Origin: Larix kaempferi
Taxonomy: Eukaryota > Streptophyta > Pinopsida > Pinales > Pinaceae
Direction of reading: 5' to 3'
Length of the DNA stretch: 64,000 nucleotides
Assembly (NCBI GenBank): GCA_027924585.1
Contig: BSBM01001719.1
Span: 10,869,001-10,933,000, forward strand
In this document: positions 10,123-22,149 of the stretch, piece by piece
How the letters are laid out: each line of letters opens with the position of its first letter
Numbering within the stretch: position 1 is the stretch's first letter
Translations under genes and position numbers: made by a program
Notes under the pieces: generated by a model
Told to the model about the DNA's origin: nothing
Seen by the model: only the letters and a program-made list of their open reading frames with translations
The model's database searches: none

Positions 10123-11360
10123 TTTACATATCGGCAAATTTTAACTGTGACCGTCAAATTGACGACCTCCCAAATTAATCGAACTTCCTAGTTGACGTGT
10201 TTATCCTACGTTTACCTGTATTTTACGTCTAAAAAGTGGGAAAATGGCCATACTGGCATCAATTTTAACCACTGACTCCAGTTAAATCTGCACGATTGAA
10301 AGCTCTGACAAATTTTTTTTCAAGTAAAAAGTCACATTAATTGAAAAAATCGGAGAGCCGGACATTAAAAACTGTCATTCACATTATGAATCAGACTACT
10401 CAGCACATTCCCATTTAATCCTGGCTTTAGAACTGGACAATCCACCATGTTTAATAAATTAGAAACAATACTGTCTGATTAAAACAATGGTACACCCGTC
10501 ACACCTCGCTGACATTTGCCGGCCGTCGAGGCCCAGGCACCAGAAATCGAAATCAACGTCAGCAATCGAAGACCAATCAAAATAGAGATAAATGTTTTTT
10601 TTTTAAATATTTTCAATAGGAAAATTTATAACTATATCATGAACATAGGAAAGCAAAAATATTTCTACCATGTACTGCGAGATTAAGAAGAGTGATCGAA
10701 AAATATATAGTCCCCTGCGGGGACATAACAATATTAATGAGATAGAGTGGAATGTTATTTGTGATGTATAGGAACAAACCAAAATTATAAATCTTTTTCC
10801 ATTGGGAAAATATATTAATGTTTTTCTTTGGAGTGTGCTCATTTATGTAATATAATAATTTTTTTGTGGACCTTACTAATTTCAAAGAAAATTTTGTTTA
10901 TTTTTTAGGTTCTATTAAAAATTTATCATTTTTTCTTTTCTTTTAGGGAGTGTTTAATTGTTTAAGATTGTAACAATTTGGAAGGACAATATTTTTTTTT
11001 TGTGTGTTATTAGTCATATAATTGAATTCATCAATGGGATATTGTATCTATTATGTATGGGAACTTAGCCATGTGGGCAATGGTTGTATCCTGGCATTTT
11101 TCATATACTTTTATAATCGAAAGTATACTATTTTCTTGTGTGAAAAAAAGGCACGAAATATAGCAATCATTTGGTACATAAATTTTGACCTTATATTAAT
11201 CCTAAAACAAATTCATAATGTTTCTCAATGTTTTGTAATATTTATGTAATAAATTTAATATTTTGAAAATATAAATTATTTTGTTGAATATTTAAAGTTT
11301 TTTATTTCTATTTTATGATTAGTTAAAGGCCCTAAAGTGACAAATTGCCCCTCGTTGGAT
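10120..11360. other. AT-rich intergenic sequence
   Basis: No gene recognised. 10130-10580 is moderately GC-balanced and non-repetitive in this window; 10590 onward is strongly AT-rich with homopolymer runs. Confidence 0.5.
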
Positions 11361-11610
11361 GTGAAATTGTTTAAACAAAATAATAATTTAATTTTAAAAA
11401 TTCAAAAAAAAATTCTAGCTTGACATGTGGTCTTTGTACTAAAGGTTTCATTAATGCTAATGAATACTGTCATTTTTGTACACTTGTGAAATTATTTAAA
11501 CAAAATGATAACTTAAAATTTAAAAATTCAATTTTTTTATAGCTTGACATGTTGTCTTTGAACTAGAGGTTTCATTAATGCTAATGAATACTATCATTTT
11601 TGTACACTGT
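11361..11610. repeat. Tandem dimer, 125-bp unit
   Basis: The unit starts GTGAAATTGTTTAAACAAAA at 11361 and again, with substitutions, at 11486. Both units include TAGCTTGACATGT and TTTCATTAATGCTAATGAATA. Confidence 0.85.
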
Positions 11611-12632
11611 CATTAATGACAAGTACACACTTATATTAATGATATCATTTTGTACAATCTACCATATTCACATTAAAATTAATTTCTAATTCTAAAAACT
11701 CAATCAATGACACACATACACACACACACATATATATATAAAGTTTTTTATGAACTAATAGTAACCATTTTTTCATTTTAACCTATCACTAATATACACA
11801 AGTTTTATAGTACATGGCCAATATATAAACATATGTTTGTCTTTTTATTAACATATATATTTTTAATTAATAAGAATGTATGAATATAAATTTCTTAATA
11901 TACATTTTTTTTTCTTTTGACTTGGCATTAATATATATACATTTTTGCAGTTACACAAATTATATATATATATTCTTTTATTTTTATAGATATATGTATT
12001 TTTAATTAATACAATATTTTTGGCTTACTTTTTATCAATATGTAAGATATAATTGCACATTATTATTTATACTTGTTTTTATTTTTACAAAATATATATT
12101 TTTAAATATTATACATCTTGAAATTTATAATAATACCCATTTAGTTTAATGGTTCTACAGAATATTTAGTTTTTCACATAATATATATTTTAAAGTGGTA
12201 AATATAGACACACTCATTTATCATACTTAAGTTTAGTTGTATATATATTATATTTAGAATATTTCTCTTATTTCTGAAGGGTTTAATTAATGTATACTTG
12301 ACAATTAAAGTGCAATTATTTATATCATCTTTCATCTTGAAAGAATAGAAAATATATACCTTTAAATTGAAATTAAAATCCACCCTTCATATTTAATCAC
12401 TAAATTGACTCTTTGAGAAGCCGACATTATTTATTTACCCTCAAAAGATTAAGAAGTTAAAACTTACTCTTCTTCAAAGTTCATTCCTACATTATTTATT
12501 TACATAAGTACAATTGAAATTACAATCTCTTGTGGTGATAAGTACAAATGAAATTATTACCAACAAACTTGGTTTTTTAACTATAACGAATATTTGTATT
12601 AAAAATAAAAAAATCTATGGCTGTGAACCAAA
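11611..12632. other. AT-rich intergenic sequence with CA/TA microsatellite
   Basis: A mixed (CA)n(TA)n microsatellite lies at about 11708-11741. The rest is AT-rich with no recognisable feature. Confidence 0.5.
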
Positions 12633-12836
12633 TTGGCAAGATACAGTAAACAAGTTCCAACTTGTAAAAATTGTGAGACAATAAATGTAATCAATGACAG
12701 AGGTCATGGTTTGAGAGCCAATATGCCATTCATCAATCTGGAGGATGATGGACTGCGTTCTAAAGAAGACTTTGTTGAGAGCATTTGCATAATGAGACTC
12801 TCAGAATACCAAATTAAATGTGAAGGTGTTGTGTGA
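12633..12836 (+). other. Unrecognised 67-codon open frame
   Basis: The frame has protein-like composition (NMPFINLEDDGLRSKEDF) in AT-rich DNA, but I recognise no family. It lies opposite in strand to the LINE-1 3' end just to its right. It may be an exon remnant or chance. Confidence 0.2.
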
Positions 12837-12904
12837 GATCGCAGTTCTTCAAAAGCTGAAAATCTAATTACATAATGAATAAGATCATAATGATTTGAAA
12901 ATTT

Positions 12905-13085
12905 GATACTGAATTCTGCAATAAGCAGGAATTGGCAGACAACACTGAAGGAAGGCGATTCTGCAATAAGGAATAGATCTAATTCTCAATTCTGCAATAA
13001 GCAATAAGTGACAGACATCCTCGATTTTGCACTAATTGATAGATAACACTAAAGGAAGTCGCGATTCTGCAATAAGCAATAGTTG
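12905..13085. repeat. Degenerate tandem repeat in LINE-1 3' region
   Basis: The phrase GATTCTGCAATAAGCAATAG recurs about four times at 40-55-bp spacing, with associated AGACAACACTGAAGGAAG. It lies past the RNase H codons of LINE-1 on the side where its 3' UTR should be. Confidence 0.65.
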
Positions 13086-13530
13086 GAATTCATATTCTGA
13101 AAGATGGGTTGGATGCGTGGTTGAAGAGAAACTCATGCGTTGGGGGCGATGGTCACCAGGAGTGAAGGGCGATCTTGAAGTCAGCGAAGTGATGGTTAAA
13201 TACATGCGTGTCTTCCAGGATTCCGAGTGACCTGCTTTGTATTTTGTAGCAAGATCAAGGAATATGGTGGTGTTCACTGTCTTTGTTGGAGAGTCTAAGT
13301 ATCCCATAGCTAAGGCTAGTGCCAGCATTTGATTCCATACCACCTTCTTTGTTTAAGTTCCCTAAAATGTGGAAAGCTCTGAACTGGGAAAATGTATTCG
13401 CGATTTGTTGAATGCGTTGAATGATACGATTTAGAGCTAGATTGTTGAGATTGATATTTGAGTTGAGGGATCTGATGATAATCATAGAGTCTTCGAACAC
13501 TTGTAATTTGTCGATCTAGCAGCCTTTCAA

Positions 13531-13535
13531 CAAAG
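13531..13535. repeat. Target-site duplication CAAAG, left
   Basis: CAAAG abuts the left LTR and is repeated at 25513-25517, abutting the right LTR. Both copies lie in the same RNase H codons of LINE-1. Confidence 0.92.
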
Positions 13536-14901
13536 TGGTGGACTCCAGGAATGGATACCTATTTAGGGTAGCTATACCAGAAGTATACTTTAATTATCGA
13601 CCAGGGAGCATACAAACTTAAGAGATGCTAGGCACTATATGTGCTCTATAGGGTGATCTTTTTCGTTCTAGGTGTTTCAATGTATCCTAGAGAATGTTCT
13701 AAGGAAACAAGAAATATTGTTCTAAAAACTCAAAAGCAGGAAATATGAAAGTATGTAAATCCATGAATTGAAAAATGCTGAAAACTGATAGATTTAAACT
13801 AAGAATTGAATATTGGAAAACTGGAAATTTAGTCTAGGAATTTAAATGCTGAAAACCGGTAAATCTAATCTAGGAATTTCAATCTTGGAAAACAATCAAA
13901 GTCTGTCTACTAAATCAAATATTGAAAGCGATTAAACCTATTCTGTTCAAATCAAATGCAAATCAAATACTGAAAGCGATTAAACCTGTGCTACTCAAAT
14001 CATATGCAAATCAAATACTGAAATATCTAATACTCTATGTGATCAAACTTAAATAAGGAAAGTATGAATGAAATCATAGATCTGACTTGTTATCTGGGAA
14101 TGGTATAAAAATGTTGGAACTCAGATGTAAAACCTGCATGCATGGGATGCACACATAGGACTATGGACTGTGCGTTACAGAACTACGGAAACAGTGTTAT
14201 TGAACTACAGAAGAAAATAGTTTTTACTAGAATCAGAATCTAATGTTTAAGCAAATACCAAAGTACTTTCACACATCATGATGATTGAAACAGTTAATAA
14301 AATGCATGAGAAATACCTGCAATTATACACGAGACTCCTGATCTACGTATTGAAGGGGGCCTCCCCAACACATATTTTAGGAAGAAAAGAGACTTATAAA
14401 CTCAAGGAATTAATATAACGCTGATCTTCCATTCTCAAATCATAACTTGATGTTTCATGAAAACTAAAACAGAACTGTCTCAAATACAAAATATGCTGAA
14501 GATTGTTTCTTGAAAATTTCAACAGGCCTCCCTGCTATTCAAGAGGTCCCTATTTATTCCTAATTCTAAGCTAGCTTTACATTGTGAACAACAATCCTGG
14601 TTAATAGGAGTTCTTTCTATAAATCAAGAAAATGTGAGCGCTGAGTCACTCCATATCTTCAGTCTTGAGCTTGATTTACTTGTTATTTTCCAGATCACCT
14701 GCGCCCTGCTCACGAATGCCTATTTTCATATAATTAGCACATAAAACTATTTTACGCATATGAAAAATAATCTCTAAAATACTTCATTAAATAATCAAAA
14801 CAAATGTATTCTCCCCTACAAACAAAGGTATTTTTTTATCCTTTCTTGCACTTGTGTGGCATAAAGGGGGGCTATAGAGTACCTATATCTTGGGCTCATC
14901 A
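13536..14901 (-). repeat. 3' LTR of Gypsy-1
   Basis: 1,366 bp; on the minus strand it begins TGATGAGCCCAAG and ends GTCCACCA. It aligns throughout with 24139-25512. Confidence 0.92.
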
Positions 14902-14913
14902 TCTCCCCCGAAC
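14902..14913 (-). promoter_or_regulatory. Polypurine tract of Gypsy-1
   Basis: On the minus strand GTTCGGGGGAGA directly precedes the 3' LTR. Confidence 0.75.
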
Positions 14914-14999
14914 TTGAAGAAGTCACCCATCCTTGGGTGACACATCCTGTTCCATGACATCCTCCCTAATATCCCAGGCAACCACTCATGGAGTTCCTG

Positions 15000-17075
15000 C
15001 TTATCTATAATAACCTTGAGTCTGATCTTCTTTAGCCCATGCTCTCCTTTCCTCCTCTTCATCGATCTGCCCCTTAATAGTCAGAGGGAGAAATAAAGGA
15101 TGGCTAAATTTCATACCTATCCACCTGAGATGGTTCTTTATCAAAGAATCTATATAAATCTTTACTCTGGTGAGTGCAATTTCCAGCCTAAGGGGAGAGT
15201 GAGGCTCTCTCTTTTTCAAATCCTGTGAGATTCTTGTCCACCTCTCACCGATGGCTTCCTAAACTTCTCTGTAGGTGCATTGAGTGGTGATGTCAAAATG
15301 TGAAACTGCTTCCTGCTGCTTTTCGAGAAGTATGGGAATTAGATCTTCATCTGACGTGATGGCAAGGTGATCCTGGATTGCTTTCTCGGGGTGAGTTGCT
15401 TCAGCTCTGATCTATAGTGGGTCCTGCCATTCTTCTGCGAGGTAGAGATGAGCATCTTGGGCTCTCTTTATTTCATGGTTCATCCAAGAGCACAGTGCTC
15501 TTAATTGGAAGTCACCCATGTAGGGATTCAGCGACCAATTGGGTGAGTTTGGTACCACAAAATTATGCAGGAAAAATTCGCATAATTGATCTTTTTCTAA
15601 TTTAGTGCAAACAAGAGAGGCGTCTACGCACTCCTTTGGAGTGGTTAATTCCAAAGGTAGGCCTTGCTTCAGCCTCTGTAACTGGAACTTGCCCCATTTC
15701 TCCTTTAGGTAAACAGTGTAGACCCTAGATGGTGGTCTGAGCCCCAATATATCTTCATAAATTTTGGCAGTGGTGGTTAAGGTATCTTCCAATTGTAGGA
15801 TTTTCTGATCTCTCTAAGCCAACTCTTCCTGGGCTTGGCCCAATTTTTCTTTTAACGTGAATTTTTCTACTCCACCAGCTTCAGTTCCCCTACGTGCTGC
15901 ATTTTTAATATTTGGGTTTTTTTGTGTATAAATGGTGGGGATGCTGGTGAAACTGGCTGGCTCCTGTGGAGCCTTGCTTCAATTTTTAAGGCAGCCAACT
16001 CTTCTCTGACTTTTTCTAGCTTGGCCAATGCCTCAGTCAGCTGGTCATTGATTCCAGTGTTTACATTTTCATTTGCAGGGTTCCACTAGAAAGTATCTTC
16101 TTCTACAGGTGTAGAAGGGTCATCCTTCTCTGCTCCGACATCTTCAAAGTCAGATAGGTTCTGTATTACGGGGTTGGCCTCTTTTTCTTCCTTCTTTGTA
16201 TGCTTGGATTTGTTCTGTTGTTCCAACCTTATACTATGTTGTTTTGACCCTTGTTTGTTGGCATAAACCTATGAGGTTTTTAGGCAAGAGGCATCCTTGG
16301 AATGCTTTATTCTGATCAGAGTGTTATCCATGACCTTGTTATCGTTGTCCAGGTCAATTTTCCTTTTGGCTCCCAATACTGAGGTGGATTTTTTTTTTAA
16401 TCTAGAGACCAGGCGTATGACTGGATTAGACGTGCCTTTCATCCTTTGCACGTCTTTAGCTAAAACTAGAACAAATTCCTCCCACGAGAGATATGGAATT
16501 TGCACCTTTAATTCTTCACAAGCAATTAACTTGATCAGTCCATGGTGAGCAGTGCATCCTCCTTCACTTGCGCTACCTTCTTGCTCATTTCTGAGAGAGA
16601 CTGCAGAAGGTAGAAGGGAATGTTGATATTATTGTTTGATCTAATGTGGCCCCTATGCCTTAAGAGCTCCAGAATTATGAAATGGAAGGTTGGGATGTAA
16701 CTGAGCCTCCTTGTGCAGGTTATATACTTTAGAACAATGGAGGCCACCTCATTCCATGGCGCATGCATGGTGTCTCTTTTAACCTTGTTCTTGTCTTCCT
16801 CATAGCTTTCCCCCTGTCCAAAGAAAGCAACTTTCACCCTCTAGTTAGCTTCTCTATCATCTATGCCCCAATGTAGCCCATGGGAAATCCTATATACTTT
16901 GAAATTGCTTCTTCATCGAGCCTGATGCATAGTCCTCTCACCCGAGTGACATATTGTTCTTCTTTTATGTGCTTCAGGTTCTGGGTAAATTCTAAGGCTA
17001 CTGCTATGTTGGATCCTCTCAATCCCATAATAAATGGAATCCATCCTATTGTGCGGAGGATGGCCAACACCTACG
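15000..17075 (-). pseudogene. Downstream additional ORF of Gypsy-1, product unknown
   Basis: Between integrase and the 3' LTR the coding strand holds a broken frame that can be followed through 17070-16861 (ending in GFPMGYIGA), 16837-16535 (FGQGESYEEDKNKVKR, then IPFYLLQSLSEMSKK), 16505-16269, 15792-15412 and possibly 15219-15001. The sense orientation and position match the additional or 'env-like' frame of Athila and some Tat elements. I see no clear signal peptide or membrane helix, so an envelope function is not supported. The middle part (about 16200-15800) has a coiled-coil-like composition (leucine, glutamate, lysine). The role of such frames is not established. Confidence 0.55.
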
Positions 17076-17079
17076 AGTT

Positions 17080-18690
17080 TTCATAGATAGGTGTGTGGTC
17101 TTCTGGCTCGCTCTTCTCGAATCCTTTCATCATTTCTGAGTTTGCTAAACAATTATCAAACCACAAATCTTGAGAGTGGATGACTTACCCGTCTGTTTGG
17201 GATCGATTGTCGGCTTGTTGGCAACTTGCTGACTGAGTGGCGAGTATAAATTTCAGTATTCTTCCTTTCTAAGAAACTTGTATTGCTGAATTGGGTCTTC
17301 TTGCATATCCTGCTGTCTTATTTTGCTATTTTTATGCACTCATCCTCATTATTGTGCATCGTGCTTGCCATCTTATGCATTCCTTTCCATTATTGCACGT
17401 TGGATTCCTTTGCATCATTGCATTTCGTTGATTCTTTGATCATTAGAGGATATGGCGGCTATGGAGGTCATCATTCTCCTATCATGGCTAAAGTAGGTCA
17501 TCATGACCCAAAAAAACCCTGAACTGTGCCGGCGAACTAACTGAAAAACTGTCCTCAGCTTGAAAAATAGTCATTTTTGTGGGGGGGAATGATTTGATTT
17601 GAATATAAAACAAAGAGTTCAGTGATTACCTGTTATGCTAACGTACCTTAATGGATGATGTGGGCTTGCTTTCATGGGCGCGGGATTCCGTAGTAGATTT
17701 TTCCTGGGTATGTAGTAACTTTTGTCATGTCAGTAGTTATTCTTTTTATTATTTCCTTCTGCTGCCTCGCTTGTTTTTTTTCATTTGCTTGCTTGAGTTT
17801 CTGTGCTTAGCTTGCTTGATTTGACCTTTGATCATTTTCAATGATTTTCTAGCTCGCTTGATTTTACTTCTAATTTTCTGAATATAGCTTGTTGTTTCTT
17901 CTGTTGGCTCGCTTGATTGGATTTTTGTCTTGCTAAAATTTTGCTTGTTGGCTCGCTTGATTCATTTCTTCTCTTTGCTGAAACTTTGCTTGCTGTCTCG
18001 CTTGATTCGTTGTCAACTGTTGATCAGAATCCAATCCCCATCTCAACCGTCCAGGAGCGTGGTCCCTACCAAACACTAGGAATTTAAGAACTTTGTTTTC
18101 CCGTGCTTGTTGTAGCCGCGAAGTGAACAACCACCGTAGATTCACTTGTTCAACAGATCTTCACCATTGACGTATGTGGAGCCTACCAAAACTTCATTGA
18201 TTTGAGAAGTTTATTTATTCATGGATGTTCAATCTGCGTAAGAGCTATTGACCATAGATTTGTTTCCATGTATTGATCTGATGGTTGATTTGTCCGCGAT
18301 ATTAACATTTGTCGTAAACTGTTTCAACCAATTATCTTTCTTTTGCGAGATTGTTTTGCAACCGTAGATATTCATTGGTATAGATCTAGTGCATTCATTT
18401 CTGTCTTGACATGATTATGAGCAGATTTCATAAATTTTTTATCATTTTTTCTTTTTTCTTCTCTTTTTTCTTTTTTTTTAATTATTATTTTTATTTATTT
18501 TTTCTATTTTTCTTCTATTTTTTCATTTTTCTCTTCTTCTTCTTTTTTCTCTTTTTTTTTATGTTTTTTTATTTTTTTTAATAGTAATCAGTGATTATCT
18601 AGGTCCTCTATCAACATTAGATTTTTGTGATAGAGTGTTTGTGTGAACTCCTCCCTAGGTTTCCTATATAGCTTGAGTCTATGTCCATTC
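17080..18690 (-). other. Gypsy-1 spacer between integrase and downstream ORF
   Basis: Non-coding. It contains a repeat array at 17760-18010, in which GGCTCGCTTGATT recurs five to six times at 43-55-bp spacing, and a 150-bp pyrimidine tract at about 18435-18585, a purine tract on the coding strand. Confidence 0.6.
17760..18010. repeat. Imperfect tandem array with GGCTCGCTTGATT core
   Basis: The core or close variants occur near 17767, 17808, 17852, 17907, 17950 and 17996. Confidence 0.6.
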
Positions 18691-21600
18691 ACTAACATTG
18701 GGAATTATGTTTCATCAATTGTTGTAATTCTAACAACTCCATTGCCATAGATTGTGTCAATGATATAGGGTCTGAGCCATCTGGTGGTGAGTTTGCCTTG
18801 AAAAATTTGGAACCTAGAGTCATATAGTACTGCCCAGTCACCTTCTTTGAATTTCTTCTACTTGATTTTTTTGTCACGCCATTTCTTCCTCTGTTGCTGG
18901 ATGATTTCAGTGTGGCTAAGGGCTTGTTGGCGGTGCTCATCCAGCTGATTTAGTTGTAGCATGCATTCCTCTTGAATTTCTGAAAGTTCCATGTTTAAAT
19001 TGGCTGCAATTCTCAATGTTTTGATTTCAAACTCAATGGGTAGCATTATTTTCTTCCCATATACCAACTCATATGGGGTAAATCTGGTTGTTTTCTTCCA
19101 TGTTGTGTTATAAGCCCAAACTGCTTCACTCAACCTATCTTCCCAATTTTTTTTGTGTAGTTGTACTGTCTTTGTTAAAATTCTTTCAAGTTTTATGTTT
19201 GTCACTTCAGCTTGACCATTAGCTTGAGGGTGGTAGGAGGAGGACCTTCGATGTTTGACATTGTTTATTCTAAGCAGGTCCTCGATGAGGTTGGATGTAA
19301 ACTGTGTTCCTTGGTCAGAAACTAACTCTCTTGGAACTCCAAATCTGTGGAATATTTGTTCTGTAATTTTTTTTGCCACATTTGTTTCATTTGTTGCTGC
19401 AAGTGCTGCCACTTCTTCCCACTTTTTCAGGTATTCAGTGCATACTAAAATATATATTTTCTAATTTGATGGGGGGTTAAATGGACCAACAAAATCAAAT
19501 CCCCATTTCTCAAATGCTTCCAAAGATATTTGGAGATGTAGAGGCATTTCTTCTCTCTGTGTAGGTTTCCCCATTCTTTGACAATCATCACAATGTGATA
19601 CATAATCATAGGAGTCCTTGTGAAGTGTTGGCCAATAATATCCAGTTTGCAATAATTGATAGGTTGTTCTCTTTGCAGCATATTGTCCTCCACATGGCTC
19701 ATTGTGAGTGGCATGCAATATATCAAGGACTTCATCTTCTCAATATTTGGTCTGGCCCTTTTTTAAAAAGAATCCCTTCTATCCATGTGTAAGTTGCACT
19801 TTGTCTTATGATTCTGCACTTCTCTTGGTAGCTGTAATGTTGTGGAAATTTACCAAATACTAAGCAGTTTGCTATGTTAGCAAACCATGGGATTTTTGTT
19901 GATATTGCAAAGAGGTGCTCATCAGGGAATTTATCATTTACCAATTCACTATCATGTCCATGGGCCATTCTAGATAGAAAATATGCTACCACATTATGTT
20001 TGTATGGCTTATCCATGATTGTTATGTCAAATTCTTGCAAAAGGAGTAGCCATCTATTAATTCTAGCATTTGTATTAGGTTTATTCATAAGACACCTGAT
20101 TGCTGAGTGGTCGGTGTGGACAAAGACTTGGTATCCAGTGATATAGTGCCCGAATTTGTTTATTGCATGTATGACAGCCAAAAACTCCTTTTCTGTGACT
20201 ATATAATTGAGTTCATCTCCTGCCAAGTTTTTTCTAATGTAATATATGGCATATGGTTTCTTTTCTTCTTATTGCCCAAGGATCGATCCAATGGCCTTAT
20301 CTGAAGCATCATAATGTATGTGGAATGGTAGTGTCCAATTGGGTCCTTGGAGTACTGGGGTTGTGATTGTCTTCTCTTTGAGGTTTTCAAATGCTGACAT
20401 ACAATGCTTGATCTAGATGAATTTTGTATCTTTTTTTAGAAGAGAAAACAAAGGTGTAGCAATTTTGCTATAACTTTCTATAAATATTCTATAGTAGCCT
20501 ATTTTCCCAAGGAAACTTTGCACATCTCTTTGTTTGACAGGTGGTGGAAGTGTCATAACGACCATGACTTTTGCTTGATCAACTTCAATGACTCTTTGTG
20601 AGATATGGTGTCCCATCACTATGCCCTCTTGCATCAACATTATGCATTTATCATTGCTCAGACATAAGCTCATTTCAATGCATTTTTTAAGACTAATTCA
20701 AGATGTTGTAATGCCTGGTGAAAATTTTGGCCATAGGGTGTGAAGTCATCCATGTAGACTTCCATCTGATCATTGATAAAATCAGAGAATATGCTCAAAA
20801 TGGCCCTTTGAAATGTTGTTGGGGCATTACAAAGTCCAAAGGGTAGCACTCTATATGCATAAGTGCCCCATGGGCATGTAAATGTGGTTTTATCCTGATC
20901 AGCTTGGTGGATTGGGATCTGGTTTTATCCACTGAATCCATCTAAAAAGGAGAAGAATTTATTTCCATCCAGTGTGTCCAATATTTGTTCAATGAATGGT
21001 AGAGGGAAGTGGTCTCTTTAGTTGCCTTGTTGAGTTCTCTGTAATCCACACAGATCCTCCACTTTCCTCCCTTCCTAGGGACTATTACCAATGGTGAGAC
21101 CCATTCACTATCTGAGATTGGGTAGATGAACCCTGCATCCAATAAATTCTATAATTCCAATTTGACTATATCCTTTAATGTTGGGTTCATCCTTCTTTGA
21201 TTTTGTCTGATGGGCACAACTCCTTCTTTGATATATATGTAATGCTTGCAAATGTCTGGGTGGATACCCTTCATGTCAGTGTATGTCCATGCAAAAGCCT
21301 TGTTGTGTTCTAAGAGTACCTTCATTAATTGTTGCTCTTGATCTGGCTCCAAATTGGAGTTAATATTAACTGTCTGTCCAAGCATGATCTCAACTGTTTT
21401 GATTTGTGTTGACTGTTGTTCAAGTGAGAGCACTTCTTCCCACATTCTGTCAGAGTTGTGGGGTGAATTTTTATTTTCTTGTTGTTGATCTGTTTCAAAA
21501 AAATATTCAAGAATATCATGATTAGAAGATGCATTTTGAATAAATCTATGTAAATGACTGTCTTCATCAATATCTTTTAGAGATAGGGAAGCTTCTATGG

Positions 21601-22135
21601 TAAGAACAGGTTGTATGTTTTGGTCATTTACATCATTATAGTCATCTGTCCAATTCTGATATTCTATGTCTGTAGATTTTATTGCTGGAGTATAAATTGT
21701 GATCTTCTTTCTATCCTTCCCACTAGTGATTGTCATGTTTCCAGATCTACAACCTATATAGGCGTCTGCTGTTGCTAGCCATGGCCTCCCTAGGATTATT
21801 GGATATCCACTAAGTTTACTCTTCACCTCTATAACTATGAAATCGGTTGGATACTCCCAGGATTCTCTGTTGATAATGATATCCTCAAGCATTCCTTCAG
21901 GTTTTACAGTTGATGTGTCAGCAAGCTGCAACACGGTACTTGTTGGTCTGATAATCGATTGGAGTCCTAAGGCTATCATTGTGTCCTTTGTCATCACATT
22001 TATTGCAGCCCCTAAATCAATTAGGCTGCTTGCAATACATCTATTGTTAATGGTTACGTTGACGACTGGAATTCCTGGGTCAAGGTATTTGGGGTTCAAA
22101 ATGACACCCAACATTAAATCTGCTAATTGGCCCAC
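18690..22135 (-). pseudogene. Gypsy-1 polyprotein: protease, RT, RNase H, integrase
   Basis: Minus-strand order: aspartic protease (LIDLGAAINVM, then IILGRPWLATADA; DLG in place of DTG is common in this plant lineage) at about 22060-21700; reverse transcriptase from about 21150 (FIYPISDSEWVSPLVIVPRK, WRICVDYRELN) with catalytic YMDDF at 20756-20742; RNase H (YIVTEKEFLAVIHAINKF, VFVHTDHSAI) around 20200-20000; integrase with zinc finger region and FDFVGPF (about 19510), SDQGTQF and YHPQANGQAEV (about 19320-19200), and a C-terminal GDWAVLYDSRFQIF tract near 18850-18790. These enzymes copy element RNA and insert the cDNA. Catalytic motifs are visible, but frameshifts and stops separate the domains, so no full polyprotein can be made. 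Confidence 0.9.
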
Positions 22136-22149
22136 TACGTTTATAGTTA

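Larger units (their letters stand above)
12850..13535 (-). mobile_element. LINE-1, 3' segment (RNase H end and 3' UTR)
   Basis: Read on the minus strand, 13535-13255 continues the RNase H domain that breaks off at 25513: after ALAL come codons for FEDSMIIIRSLNSN, then HILGNLNKE, which matches the GDS...II and HI.RE.N pattern of plant LINE RNase H. The catalytic GDS is changed to EDS and a frameshift follows (continued in another frame at 13032-13343). The exact 3' end and its poly(A) are not clear; the left limit given is an estimate. Confidence 0.75.
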
